Shown: positions 45,301 through 54,200 of the stretch, piece after piece
Numbering within the stretch: the first letter of the stretch is position 1
Layout of the letters: each line of letters opens with the position of its first letter
NCBI RefSeq assembly: GCF_008801475.1
Contig: NZ_VZPP01000003.1
Coordinates: 310,001 to 374,000 of the forward strand
DNA length: 64,000 nt
Direction of reading: 5' to 3'
Source of the DNA: Pseudomonas moorei
GTDB taxonomy: Bacteria; Pseudomonadota; Gammaproteobacteria; Pseudomonadales; Pseudomonadaceae
The notes under the pieces: model-generated
Database searches by the model: none
What the model was told of the DNA's origin: nothing
Seen by the model: the letters and a program-made list of their open reading frames with translations, nothing else
Position numbers and translations under genes: made by a program

Positions 45301-46281
45301 TCAACCTTCGAACCACTCCCGGCGCTCGTTGAAGGTACTGTTGATCAATTCGACGATCATCTGAACCTGCTCATCCCCCTCGGAGTGGACATTCACCGCC
45401 AGCCAGACCTGACGCTGCATCGGTGCGTTGAACAGCCCTGGCAAACCGATCAAGCCACGGTCGAAACGGCTCATGTAGCCGGGCAAGAGGCCGATGCAGG
45501 CGCTGCAACGGATCATCTCCAGCATCAGTTCATAGGAATGCAACTGCACCACCCCGGCCAGGCGCTGGTCTACCAGGTTGTTCCACGGGCGAAAACAGTC
45601 GACCTGCCGATCATGCTGCCACTGCACCAGCAGGAAATCGGCCAGGTCATCGAGACTGTCCGGGCGCGAAGCGACCCTTGAGTAACGTTTGGCGATGTGC
45701 GGCAGGTAGTCCAGACGCGCCAGGCGCCGGGGTTCGCTGATGGCAAAACTCGGGCCGGGTAGCGGCGAGTCGGTGCCGGCCAACCACAACACCACATCGG
45801 CACTGACCGCTCGCAGTGACAGTTCGCTGTCGAGGCTGATGATGTCCAGGCGCACGCTGGCGTTGCGCCGTAGCAAGGCCACCAGGTCACGCCCGAGAAT
45901 GTCGTGCAGGATCGATTCGGCGACGGCCAGGCGCACCAGCGGTTGTTCGATCACCGGCAAGTCGCGCTCGTGGGCCAGTGCGATCAATTGCGAATGCAGC
46001 TGCAGCCCGTCACGACTGAGGGCAACGCCATTGTCCGAGGGGCTGAACAACGAACACTGCAGCTGTGTTTCCAGCTGCGCCAATTGCTTGCGCAAGCGGG
46101 TCGCCTTGATATTGAGGCTCCGCGCCGCCTGCATGAAACAGCCACAACGAGCGGTGACGTTGAAACACTGGGCCAGCACCGGATCGAGATCCGCCGCCAG
46201 TGTCCGCCAGGAAACGCTTTTCTCGATGGCTGCGCAGTGCTCGGCAATGAGCCGACGGCTGCCGGCTTCCATGATTGACAT
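45301..46281 (-). CDS. LysR-family transcriptional regulator (atypical N terminus)
   Basis: A 326-residue LysR-type protein. The winged helix starts later than usual: about 35 extra residues precede FNVTARCGCFMQAARSLNIK, the helix-turn-helix, and then LRKQLAQLETQLQCSLF. The effector domain follows from about residue 100 (LVRLAVAESILHDILGR). The extra N-terminal segment is helical and may be part of the fold. AGGGAG lies 7 bases before the ATG at 46281. Its target is unknown; the neighbours are an acetyltransferase and an AhpD-like gene, both on the same strand. Confidence 0.85.
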   Translation of the reverse strand: MSIMEAGSRRLIAEHCAAIEKSVSWRTLAADLDPVLAQCFNVTARCGCFMQAARSLNIKATRLRKQLAQLETQLQCSLFSPSDNGVALSRDGLQLHSQLIALAHERDLPVIEQPLVRLAVAESILHDILGRDLVALLRRNASVRLDIISLDSELSLRAVSADVVLWLAGTDSPLPGPSFAISEPRRLARLDYLPHIAKRYSRVASRPDSLDDLADFLLVQWQHDRQVDCFRPWNNLVDQRLAGVVQLHSYELMLEMIRCSACIGLLPGYMSRFDRGLIGLPGLFNAPMQRQVWLAVNVHSEGDEQVQMIVELINSTFNERREWFEG

Positions 46282-46353
46282 CGATGACTCCCTGTCCGTC
46301 TATCGGTGCAATCCATCCTGCGCACCCTTCATGAAAGCCGTATGACAAACCGA

Positions 46354-46794
46354 TCAGGTACTGGGGCTTTGCCGGAAACTCACCGCCAGCCGATTCCAGC
46401 TGTTGATGGTCGTGACGGCGATGGTCAGGTCGACCAGTTCAGCTTCGCTGAATTGCGCTCGCGCCTGCTCGTAGACATCGTCCGGCACATGGCTTTCGGC
46501 AAGCAGGGTCACGGCCTCGGTCCAGGCCAGGGCCGCCCGTTCGCGCGGGTTGAAGAAGTTGCTGTCACGCCATACGACAATGGAATACAGGCGCCGATCG
46601 GTTTCGCCCAGGCGCCGCGCATCCACCGAATGCATGTCGGTGCAGAACGCACAGCCGTTGAGCTGTGACGCTCGGATCTTGATCAGGTGCAGCAGCGCCG
46701 GCTCGATGCTCAAGCTGCTGGTCAAGGCCTCCATCGCGATCATGGCTTTCATCGCCTTGGGTGACGCGCTGTAGTAATCCAGACGGGGGTTCAT
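46354..46794 (-). CDS. AhpD-like carboxymuconolactone decarboxylase family protein
   Basis: A 146-residue alkylhydroperoxidase-like protein. The redox pair is Cys48-x-x-Cys51 with His55 (NGCAFCTDMH), the AhpD active-site pattern, and the C-terminal TINSWNRLAVSFRQ is characteristic of the family. It probably has peroxidase or related redox activity in the cytoplasm. The start is set at the ATG at 46794; upstream sequence in frame belongs to the regulatory gap. It is divergent from a MocR regulator that likely controls it through the repeats at 46857-46919. Confidence 0.9.
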   Translation of the reverse strand: MNPRLDYYSASPKAMKAMIAMEALTSSLSIEPALLHLIKIRASQLNGCAFCTDMHSVDARRLGETDRRLYSIVVWRDSNFFNPRERAALAWTEAVTLLAESHVPDDVYEQARAQFSEAELVDLTIAVTTINSWNRLAVSFRQSPST

Positions 46795-46856
46795 GGCGGG
46801 TCTCGTGCAGCACGGATGTGCAATTGACGTTATCCGTTGTTGCCTGTGCGTTACAG

Positions 46857-46919
46857 GTCCAATTCGACGGAAAAACCGTGGACCACCCGTCTCCAGACCA
46901 ATTGACGGTTTTTCCGCCA
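46857..46919. promoter_or_regulatory. Paired MocR-type operator between ahpD-like and mocR genes
   Basis: Two related sites: GGTCCAATTCGACGGAAAAA (46857-46876, continuing into CCGT) and GACCAATTGACGGTTTTTCC (46896-46915). They share direct CCAATT-(C)-GACGG boxes followed by the palindromic core ACGG-N5-CCG. Tandem boxes in the gap between a MocR gene and its divergent target are the usual operator layout for this regulator class. The assignment to this regulator is inferred from position. Confidence 0.6.
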
Positions 46920-46999
46920 CGCAACTTCTGCACAAGCGCAGGATGAGGGTAATCTTGCGCGACGCACACGCGCCCCAATTGCCCCGGAGTTTGGCCGGT

Positions 47000-48433
47000 A
47001 TGGAACTACATGTTGTCATCAATGGCCGCAAGGACCTGGCCGGTCAGCTGTACAACCAACTGCGCAGCGCGATTGAGTCCGGACGACTGGCAGCCGGGAC
47101 GCAACTGCCGCCCAGTCGCCTGCTGGCCGAGCAACTGGGCATTTCGCGCAAGACCATTTCCGACACCTATGCTCAACTGACCTACGAAAATTTCCTGACC
47201 GGGGTGATCGGCAAAGGCACCTATGTCAACGCCCGGGCTTCGAAAGTCGAGCGTAAACAGAGCCATTCGGAACTGGCCGGTTTCGAGGTCATTGAATCCT
47301 GGCGCAACCTGCCAGTATTTCTGCGCCACCCGACACTGGAAGGCTCGCTGCGCTACGACTTCATTGGTGGCGCCACCAGCAAGGGCCAGTTTCCCCAGGA
47401 CGACTGGCGGCGCTGCACCTCCCACGCCTTGCGGCAGATCTCCGCCTCCAAAGGCTTCTACAGCCTGCCGGAAGGCCTGCCGGCGCTGCGCAATGCCATC
47501 GCCCGGCACATCGCATTTTCTCGCGGGGTCAATTGCCAGGATGAAGACGTGGTGGTGTGCAACGGCGCCCAGCAGGCCCTGGACCTGATTGCCCGGGTAC
47601 TGACCCGGCCGGGCAGCGTTGTCGCCATGGAAGACCCCGGTTACCCGCCAGCACGCCTGTTGTTCGGCACCCACGGCGCCACGGTGATCGGCGTACCAGT
47701 GGATGGCGAAGGCATTCAGGTGGACAAGATTCCCCTTGGCACGCGGCTGATTTATGTGACCCCGTCGCACCAGTTCCCGCTGGGCATGCCCATGAGCCAG
47801 GAACGGCGCGTGGCGTTGCTGGCCAAGGCCCATGAGCTGGGGGCAATCATCATCGAAGACGACTACGACAGCGAATTCCGCTATGAGGGCCGGCCCACAG
47901 ATTCGCTGCAAAGCATGGATGAACGCGGGATCGTCGCCTACGTCGGGACCTTCTCGAAAACCCTGTTGCCGGAGTTGCGGCTAGGTTATGCGATTCTGCC
48001 GCCGGCGATTCTCGATGCGGTGGTGCGTGCCAAGCAGCTCACCGACCTTCACACCTCGACCCTGCCGCAATGGGCGCTGGCCAAGTTCATCGCCGAAGGC
48101 TGCCTGCTCAAGCACATTCGCCGTTGTCACACGATCTACGCCGGTCGACGGGACCGGATACTGGCGCGCATCGCCACCGACCTCTCGCCATGGCTTGAAG
48201 CGGTGCCGACCACGGCCGGTTTCCACATGGTGGTGCTATGCAAAGTGCCGATCGATGTCCCGTTGGTGATCGAACTGGCGAAAAAAGTCGAAGTCGGGCT
48301 CTACCCCATCGACAGCTTTTTCTACCAGCAGGTGCCGCTGGCCGGGCTTTTCCTCGGTTTTGGCGCCATTGAAACCCTGGACATCGACATCGCCCTGGAT
48401 CGCCTGCGGGACATCTTGCAGCAAGTCGCCTGA
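47000..48433 (+). CDS. MocR/PdxR-type GntR regulator with aminotransferase domain
   Basis: A 477-residue protein. The GntR winged helix occupies residues 1-75 (LPPSRLLAEQLGISRKTISD). A linker is followed by a fold-type I domain with GAQQALDLIARVL near residue 190, EDDYDSEFRY near 290 and the PLP lysine at about 320 (GTFSKTLLPELRLGY). A GGAG site precedes the ATG at 47000; in-frame starts at 46793 and 46943 run through the operator region and were not used. It faces the AhpD-like gene divergently. It is distinct from the MpaR-like protein at 5229. The effector is probably a PLP-linked compound, unknown. Confidence 0.88.
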   Translation: MELHVVINGRKDLAGQLYNQLRSAIESGRLAAGTQLPPSRLLAEQLGISRKTISDTYAQLTYENFLTGVIGKGTYVNARASKVERKQSHSELAGFEVIESWRNLPVFLRHPTLEGSLRYDFIGGATSKGQFPQDDWRRCTSHALRQISASKGFYSLPEGLPALRNAIARHIAFSRGVNCQDEDVVVCNGAQQALDLIARVLTRPGSVVAMEDPGYPPARLLFGTHGATVIGVPVDGEGIQVDKIPLGTRLIYVTPSHQFPLGMPMSQERRVALLAKAHELGAIIIEDDYDSEFRYEGRPTDSLQSMDERGIVAYVGTFSKTLLPELRLGYAILPPAILDAVVRAKQLTDLHTSTLPQWALAKFIAEGCLLKHIRRCHTIYAGRRDRILARIATDLSPWLEAVPTTAGFHMVVLCKVPIDVPLVIELAKKVEVGLYPIDSFFYQQVPLAGLFLGFGAIETLDIDIALDRLRDILQQVA

Positions 48434-48556
48434 CGGATTGGTCTGCGACTTTATCCGGCGATTGGCTATTGGTGGTCCCGGGGTGCAGGCCTATCCTGCA
48501 TAGGCGTTATCTCTCAATGAGCAGGATTCGTCCGGCCTGATTCAGGAGTGTGAGCA

Positions 48557-48850
48557 ATGCCCAACCAAATGATCAATACCGTCAAGGTAAAAGCCGTCGC
48601 TGGTCGCTCGGACGAACTGGGTAAGCAACTGCAAAAGATTGTCGAAACCCTGCGCGAACTTCCGGGTTGCGAGTCCTATATGGTCGACCGTTGCCCCGAC
48701 GACAGTAATCGCTGGACCGTGAGTGCCCATTGGCAATCGGAAGCGGCCATGCAATCGCATTTCAACAGCCCTCAAGTGCAGGGATTCATCGACCTGATCG
48801 ATTGCCAGCTGGCCAACGCTGTCGACTTCAACAGTTTTCCGATTCGTTAA
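48557..48850 (+). CDS. Antibiotic biosynthesis monooxygenase (ABM) domain protein
   Basis: A 97-residue small alpha-beta barrel protein. It starts MPNQMINTVKVKAVAGRSDE and shows the ABM features LRELPGCESYMVDRCPDD and WTVSAHWQSEAAMQSHF. Relatives are cofactor-free monooxygenases or quinone/aldehyde-handling dimers. AGGAG lies just upstream, and a terminator follows the stop. No operon partner is evident. Confidence 0.88.
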   Translation: MPNQMINTVKVKAVAGRSDELGKQLQKIVETLRELPGCESYMVDRCPDDSNRWTVSAHWQSEAAMQSHFNSPQVQGFIDLIDCQLANAVDFNSFPIR

Positions 48851-48860
48851 GAATGCGATT

Positions 48861-48938
48861 AAAGATCGCAGCTTTCGGCACTTTCTTCAGGGCATGGGTA
48901 CCTCTGTAGAAGGTGCCGGGGGCTGCGATCTTTTTTTG
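48861..48938 (+). terminator. Terminator after the ABM gene
   Basis: AAAGATCGCAGC (48861-48872) pairs with GCTGCGATCTTT (48922-48933) across a long loop containing further short complementarity. It is followed by a T-run (TTTTTTTG). The AGATCGCAGC arm resembles a repeat common in Pseudomonas intergenic regions. Confidence 0.75.
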
Positions 48939-49049
48939 TCTGAAGACCTGACATTGGTCCCCTGGACTTCCCGAATATTGGCTGTTTTTTTGTGGTGGGT
49001 GCCGCACTAGATTGGTTCCGGACAACTCATCCATTGCAGGTAATGAACC

Positions 49050-49469
49050 ATGAACGTTTTGCGCCTATGTACTGCCCCTTTTGTTGCCTTGGCCCTGACC
49101 GTTTCCGCCTCGGCATTCGCCCATGAAGCCAGTGATCATTCAGAAAAGGTCACGGTGCTGCAAGATCAAATGCTGCAAAACGCACCTGGCAAGAAAGCCC
49201 TGATGATCGAAGTCGACTACCAGCCGGGGCAATCCTCCATTGCGCACAAGCATGAAGGCACTGCCATGGCCTATGTGTTATCGGGGGCCATCACTTCCCA
49301 AGTGAAGGGCGAAAAAGAACGGACCTACAAGGCCGGTGAGTATTGGTACGAACCGGCCGGTTCCGAGCACCTGGTTTCGAAAAACGCCAGCAAAACCAAG
49401 CCTGCAAAACTATTGGTGTTCATGGTGCTGTCGCCAGAAGAGAAAGTACTGATCCCATTGGAAAACTGA
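49050..49469 (+). CDS. Exported cupin-domain protein
   Basis: A 139-residue protein with a Sec signal ending SASAFAHEA. A single cupin domain follows: QPGQSSIAHKHEGTAMAYVL supplies the first metal-binding His pair and Glu, and AGEYWYEPAGSEHLV the second His. It is expected in the periplasm. The binding partner is unknown; small exported cupins often bind a metal and a small acid. AGGTA lies before the ATG. Confidence 0.9.
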   Translation: MNVLRLCTAPFVALALTVSASAFAHEASDHSEKVTVLQDQMLQNAPGKKALMIEVDYQPGQSSIAHKHEGTAMAYVLSGAITSQVKGEKERTYKAGEYWYEPAGSEHLVSKNASKTKPAKLLVFMVLSPEEKVLIPLEN

Positions 49470-49492
49470 TAGCTGTACGTTCAGCCATAAAC

Positions 49493-49526
49493 AAAAAGGC
49501 CCGAATCATTGATTTGGGCCTTTTTA
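49493..49526 (+). terminator. Intrinsic terminator after the cupin gene
   Basis: AAAAAGGCCC (about 49494-49503) pairs with GGGCCTTTTT (49517-49526) around a 13-base loop. T-runs on both strands would allow bidirectional use. Confidence 0.88.
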
Positions 49527-49696
49527 TATCCGTCGGCAATTAACCCGAACGCTTTAAACCAAACAAAACTATTGGGCGCCTGATAACTACGGATATTGAC
49601 TATTTCATCGTCAATTCGCGGTTTAGTCTGGAATGACTGCCGAGTAAAACCGGCAATTTAACTTTCCGACTGATGTTGTTTCACCGGAGAAACACC

Positions 49697-50407
49697 ATGA
49701 AACTTGCGCTTGTCAGTACCCTGACAGTCACCGTGCTAATAGCCGGCTGTTCAATACCCACCGCTCCTTCGGCGGTATCTTCAGTGGATGGCATTTTCAC
49801 GCAACCCGTTGGGCGCAGTAATGCCCGGAGCATACCCAACGGCCACAATGTTTCGCTGGGCATCGTCTACAGCCGCAATACTCTAACCAACCGCGCCTAC
49901 TTACAGAATTACCAGGCCAACGCCGGCACCGGTTTCGGCCAGAGCCTGCTGGTGCAACCGATTCACGATGCCTACGTAGCCACCTCCCAGCCCGATCTGG
50001 CGGTGGATTGGGTCAAGGCCTCGCTGCAGCGCCAGTTCGGCTCGGTCACGGTGTACCCGGACATGCGGAGCCTGATGGCGGCCAAGCCGGAGGTGGTCGG
50101 CATCGTCGACAGCCGCAGCCAGCTGATGACATCGCGCAGCTCCGACATCGAAGCGAAGGTCAGCGTGGACTTTTACGACAACAACCTGGCTTACATCGGC
50201 ACTGCACAAGGGCATGACGCCAAGGCATTGAGCCCGGTATGGGCGGATTACAAGCGCAGCGAAGACATCGTCGCGGATATTAACGAACAGCAGAATGTGC
50301 AAGTAAGAGCGCTGCAGAAGTTTGACCAGTCGCTCAGTAATTTATTGACCAACCCGACAAGTAACGTCTCGATGCTCGACAACAAGACAGAGCGAAAATC
50401 GTATTGA
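49697..50407 (+). CDS. Predicted lipoprotein, unknown function (236 aa)
   Basis: A CGGAGA ribosome site precedes the ATG at 49697. The signal ends in the lipobox LIAGC with Cys18, so the mature protein is membrane-anchored, probably in the outer membrane since Ser follows Cys. The mature part contains HNVSLGIVYSRNTLTNRAYL and a C-terminal region that turns Ser/Asn-rich. It shows no recognised catalytic motif. I do not recognise a family. It is followed by an equally unfamiliar gene on the same strand after 146 bases. Confidence 0.8.
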   Translation: MKLALVSTLTVTVLIAGCSIPTAPSAVSSVDGIFTQPVGRSNARSIPNGHNVSLGIVYSRNTLTNRAYLQNYQANAGTGFGQSLLVQPIHDAYVATSQPDLAVDWVKASLQRQFGSVTVYPDMRSLMAAKPEVVGIVDSRSQLMTSRSSDIEAKVSVDFYDNNLAYIGTAQGHDAKALSPVWADYKRSEDIVADINEQQNVQVRALQKFDQSLSNLLTNPTSNVSMLDNKTERKSY

Positions 50408-50553
50408 AACTGCGAAAATTAATGTGAGCAAACTCCAACCTGGACAGGAAGGGTTTGCTCACAATTAATCAACGTCATGAATTTTAAACAGCGGTATCTT
50501 CAGCTCCGCGCGACGGCGCCAACAATTATCCCCTATAGACAAGGAACGTCTTC

Positions 50554-51129
50554 ATGACTAAAGACCAGGAAAGATCCTTCATCGCCCGCATCACTTGCGA
50601 TGAAATCAACATGACATTTTTTGACCAGGTATTGAGTGCGAGTCATTTCGAACCGGGTGGAAGCAGATCTCCCATACCTCCAAATGTAGTGACGACCTTT
50701 GAAGCCTATGATCCTGTCACCCAAACCATGCTCCGTACAGGCGGCAGAAAATCCACGGCCATGGTCGTCCACTTCAAGTGTTATAACGACTACTACAACC
50801 TGCAGATTCTGAGCGAAGCCTACTACCAAAAATACTTCAGCAAGGGCGGAAAAGGCGTGCTGGGCGCCTATCCGGCCTCCGGCGGTAATACCACCTCCTT
50901 CCATTTACTGAACGGCTTTCATCAAATCATCACTCTGGATGATTTGAGCAGCTCCCAAGCGACCCTTTACTTGAAAGCACGCAACGCCGGAATCATCAAA
51001 AAAGCAATCTGGCGCGACCCGGCATACAGCACCTGTTTCACCGATGAGTCCGGCGATGTCGTCACGTTCAATCTGCAAATTCTGGAAAGGCACGTCTCGA
51101 CACCCGCACGCTCCACGCCCTACACCTGA
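50554..51129 (+). CDS. Hypothetical protein (191 aa), accessory-looking
   Basis: It starts MTKDQERSFIARITCDEINM after AAGGAA. No signal peptide or membrane helix is visible. It is rich in Tyr, Phe, Thr and Ser, for example CYNDYYNLQILSEAYYQKYF near residue 75. Its GC content is visibly lower than neighbouring genes and it ends in a disordered TPARSTPYT tail. This suggests acquisition by transfer. The family is not recognised. Confidence 0.75.
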   Translation: MTKDQERSFIARITCDEINMTFFDQVLSASHFEPGGSRSPIPPNVVTTFEAYDPVTQTMLRTGGRKSTAMVVHFKCYNDYYNLQILSEAYYQKYFSKGGKGVLGAYPASGGNTTSFHLLNGFHQIITLDDLSSSQATLYLKARNAGIIKKAIWRDPAYSTCFTDESGDVVTFNLQILERHVSTPARSTPYT

Positions 51130-51169
51130 GTGATCGATCCATGGGCCGACACGTTTCCACCCTTGAATA

Positions 51170-51203
51170 AAAAAGCCCCGCATCTCTCGATGCGGGGCTT
51201 TTT
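51170..51203. terminator. Bidirectional terminator between orphan and gdhB
   Basis: AAAAAGCCCCGCAT pairs with ATGCGGGGCTTTTT over a six-base loop. With convergent genes on either side and A/T-runs on both flanks it should stop transcription from both. Confidence 0.92.
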
Positions 51204-51217
51204 CATTCAACGCCTGA

Positions 51218-54200
51218 TCAGGCCGCCGGTTCCAGCTCGGCGACCGCTGCGGCAGATACCACCGCTTGACCGCTCAATGCCAGATCCAGCAATTCGCGGT
51301 TGGCCACCGCGTACATGGCGTAATCAGTGCCGCTGGCGGCACGGATTTCCACCAGCATGGCGCGCCAGCGTTCGATCATGCTTTCGTTCTGCTGCATCCA
51401 CAGTTCCAGGCGTGTTTCCACGTCCTGGGTACCGTCGCCCTGCTGCAGGACCGAGATGGTGATCGCACGTTGCTGCCAGTCGACGTCATCGCGGAACGCT
51501 TCACGGGCCAGGGCCTGCCAGTTGTTTTCAACCGGCAGAGCGCTGATCTGTTGCAGGTACCAGGTGATGTCCAGCGCGCTGCCCACGGCGAAGTAGGCCT
51601 TGGCCACGTCCGCTGCGTTCTGGCCGGTCACGTCGGAGGCCTCGATGATCGGCAGCAAGGTGTACAGGTGAGTAGTGCCTGCAACCATGCGCGCCAGCAA
51701 CTCAGGAACGCCAGCAGCGACGTAGGCCTGGTAGCGGGACTGCCAGCCTTCGCGGGTCGGGCCTTCCAGCAGTTCGTCGAGCTTGAGGCCCAGCGCTGCC
51801 AGATGCGGACCGAAGTGCGCGACGTCACGGGCAGCGTTCTGCTCGTTGCGACGGGTGCGCAGGAACCAGCGCGTGGCGCGACGGCCCAGACGCATCAGCT
51901 CATCCATCAGCTCCAGTTGCACATCGGCGGAGACCTGGTAGTCCAGGGCTTCGATCTGACGGAACCAGTGCGGGAGGTGGAAAATGTCGCGCACGATCAC
52001 GTAAGCACCGGCCACGTTCGCCGGGCTCATGCCGGTCGACTCTTTGAGTCGTTGAACGAAGGTGATGCCCATGTGGTTGACCAGATCGTTGGCGATCTGG
52101 GTGCTGACGATTTCGCGCTTCAGACGATGACGGCGCATGGCTTGGGAGAACTTGCTCACCAGAGTCGGCGGGAAAGCGGTTTCCATGTCGCGGGTCAGGT
52201 AATCGTCGTCCGGCACCAGGGAGTTCAGCAACTGCTCCTTGAGATCGATCTTGCTGTAGGAGATCAATACCGACAGCTCGGCGCGGGTCAGGCCATGGCC
52301 TGCGGCAACGCGCTCGTTGATCTGCTCTTCGTTCGGCAGGAACTCGATGGCGCGATCCAGCTTGCCGCGACCTTCCAGATCGTTCATCAGACGCTTGTAC
52401 TCGGCAATGCGCGGCAAGGCGCGACGGGCCGCCAGGGACAAGGCCTGAGTCTGCTTGTAGTTGTTGCCCAGTACCAGGTTGCCGACTTCGTCGGTCATGC
52501 TCGCCAGCAACTGGTTGCGTTGCTTGTCGGTCATGTCACCGGCCTGAACCACTTCGTTCAGCAGGATCTTGATGTTGACTTCGTGGTCGGAGCAGTCCAC
52601 GCCACCGGCGTTGTCGATGAAGTCGGTGTTGGAGCCGCCGCCATTGAGGCCGAACTCCACACGACCCAGCTGGGTCATGCCGAGGTTACCGCCCTCGCCC
52701 ACCACTTTGCAGCGCAGTTCGTTGCCGTTCACGCGCAGTGCATCGTTGGCCTTGTCGCCGACATCGGCGTGGGTTTCGCTGCTGGCTTTGACGTAGGTAC
52801 CGATACCGCCGTTCCACAACAGATCCACCGGCGCCTTGAGCAAGGCGTTGAGCAGTTCGGTCGGGGTCAGCTTGTCAGCCTGGATGTCGAAGCGTTCCTG
52901 CATCTGCGGGGAAATCGCGATGCTTTTCGCGCTGCGCGAGAAGATCCCGCCGCCTTCGGACATGATGCTGGTGTCGTAATCCGACCAGGCCGAACGCGGC
53001 AGATCGAACAGACGCTGACGCTCGGCGAAGCTGGTGGCCGGATTCGGGTTCGGATCAATGAAGATGTGCAGGTGGTTGAACGCTGCGACCAGTTGCAGCT
53101 TGTCGGACATCAACAAGCCGTTACCGAACACGTCACCGGCCATGTCGCCGACACCGACCACGGTGATGCTGTCTTTCTGGACGTTGATGCCGCGCTCGCG
53201 GAAGTGGCGTTGTACGCCGACCCACGCGCCCTTGGCGGTGATGCCCATTTTCTTGTGGTCGTAACCGGCCGAACCACCGGACGCAAACGCGTCACCCAGC
53301 CAGAAGCCGTAGTCGATGGCGATACCGTTGGCGATGTCGGAGAAGGTTGCAGTGCCCTTGTCCGCCGCCACGACCAGGTACGGGTCATCGTCGTCATGAC
53401 GCACGACATTGGCCGGCGGTACCAGGGCGCCGTCTTTCAGGTTGTCGGTGATGTCCAGCAGGCCCGAAATGAAGATGCGGTAGCAGGCAATGCCTTCGGC
53501 CGCGATCTCGTCACGGCTGCCGCCCAGTGGCAGGCGACGTGGCAGGAAGCCACCCTTCGCACCCACCGGCACGATGACCGAGTTCTTCACTTGCTGGGCT
53601 TTTACCAGGCCCAGGACTTCGGTACGGAAGTCTTCTTCACGGTCGGACCAGCGCAGGCCACCACGCGCCACGTTGCCGAAGCGCAGGTGCACACCTTCGA
53701 CTCGCGGCGAGTAAACGAAGATTTCGAACTTCGGTACCGGCTTTGGCAGCTCTGGAATCAGGTGCGGGTTGAACTTGAAGCTGAAGTAGGACTTGTTATG
53801 CCCGTTCGCATCAGTCTGGTAGAAGTTGGTACGCAGGGTTGCCTTGATCAGGTCCAGGTAGCGACGCAGGATACGGTCTTCGTTCAACACCTGGACGTCG
53901 TCCAGGGCGCTCAGGATCGCTTGTTCCAGACGTTGCTGCTTGTCTTCCAGATCGTCGCTGGTGAGTTTGCGCGCCAGGTAGAAACGGGTCTTGAACAACC
54001 GGGTCAACTCGCGAGCGATGTCGGTGTGGTTGTTCAGGGTGCTGGCGATGTAGCCCAGGTCGAAGCCCAGACGGATCTGCTTCATGTAGCGGGCGTAAGC
54101 ACGCAGCAGCGCCACATCACGCCATGGCAGGCCGGCGGTCAGCACCAGACGGTTGAACGCATCGTTTTCGGCATCGCCGCGCACGATGTGGACGAACGCG

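Noticed and set aside
46793..46999. Longer N terminus for the MocR protein at 47000
   Set aside because: The extension would be coded by the operator repeats and the 5' end of the divergent gene, and family proteins start at the winged helix.
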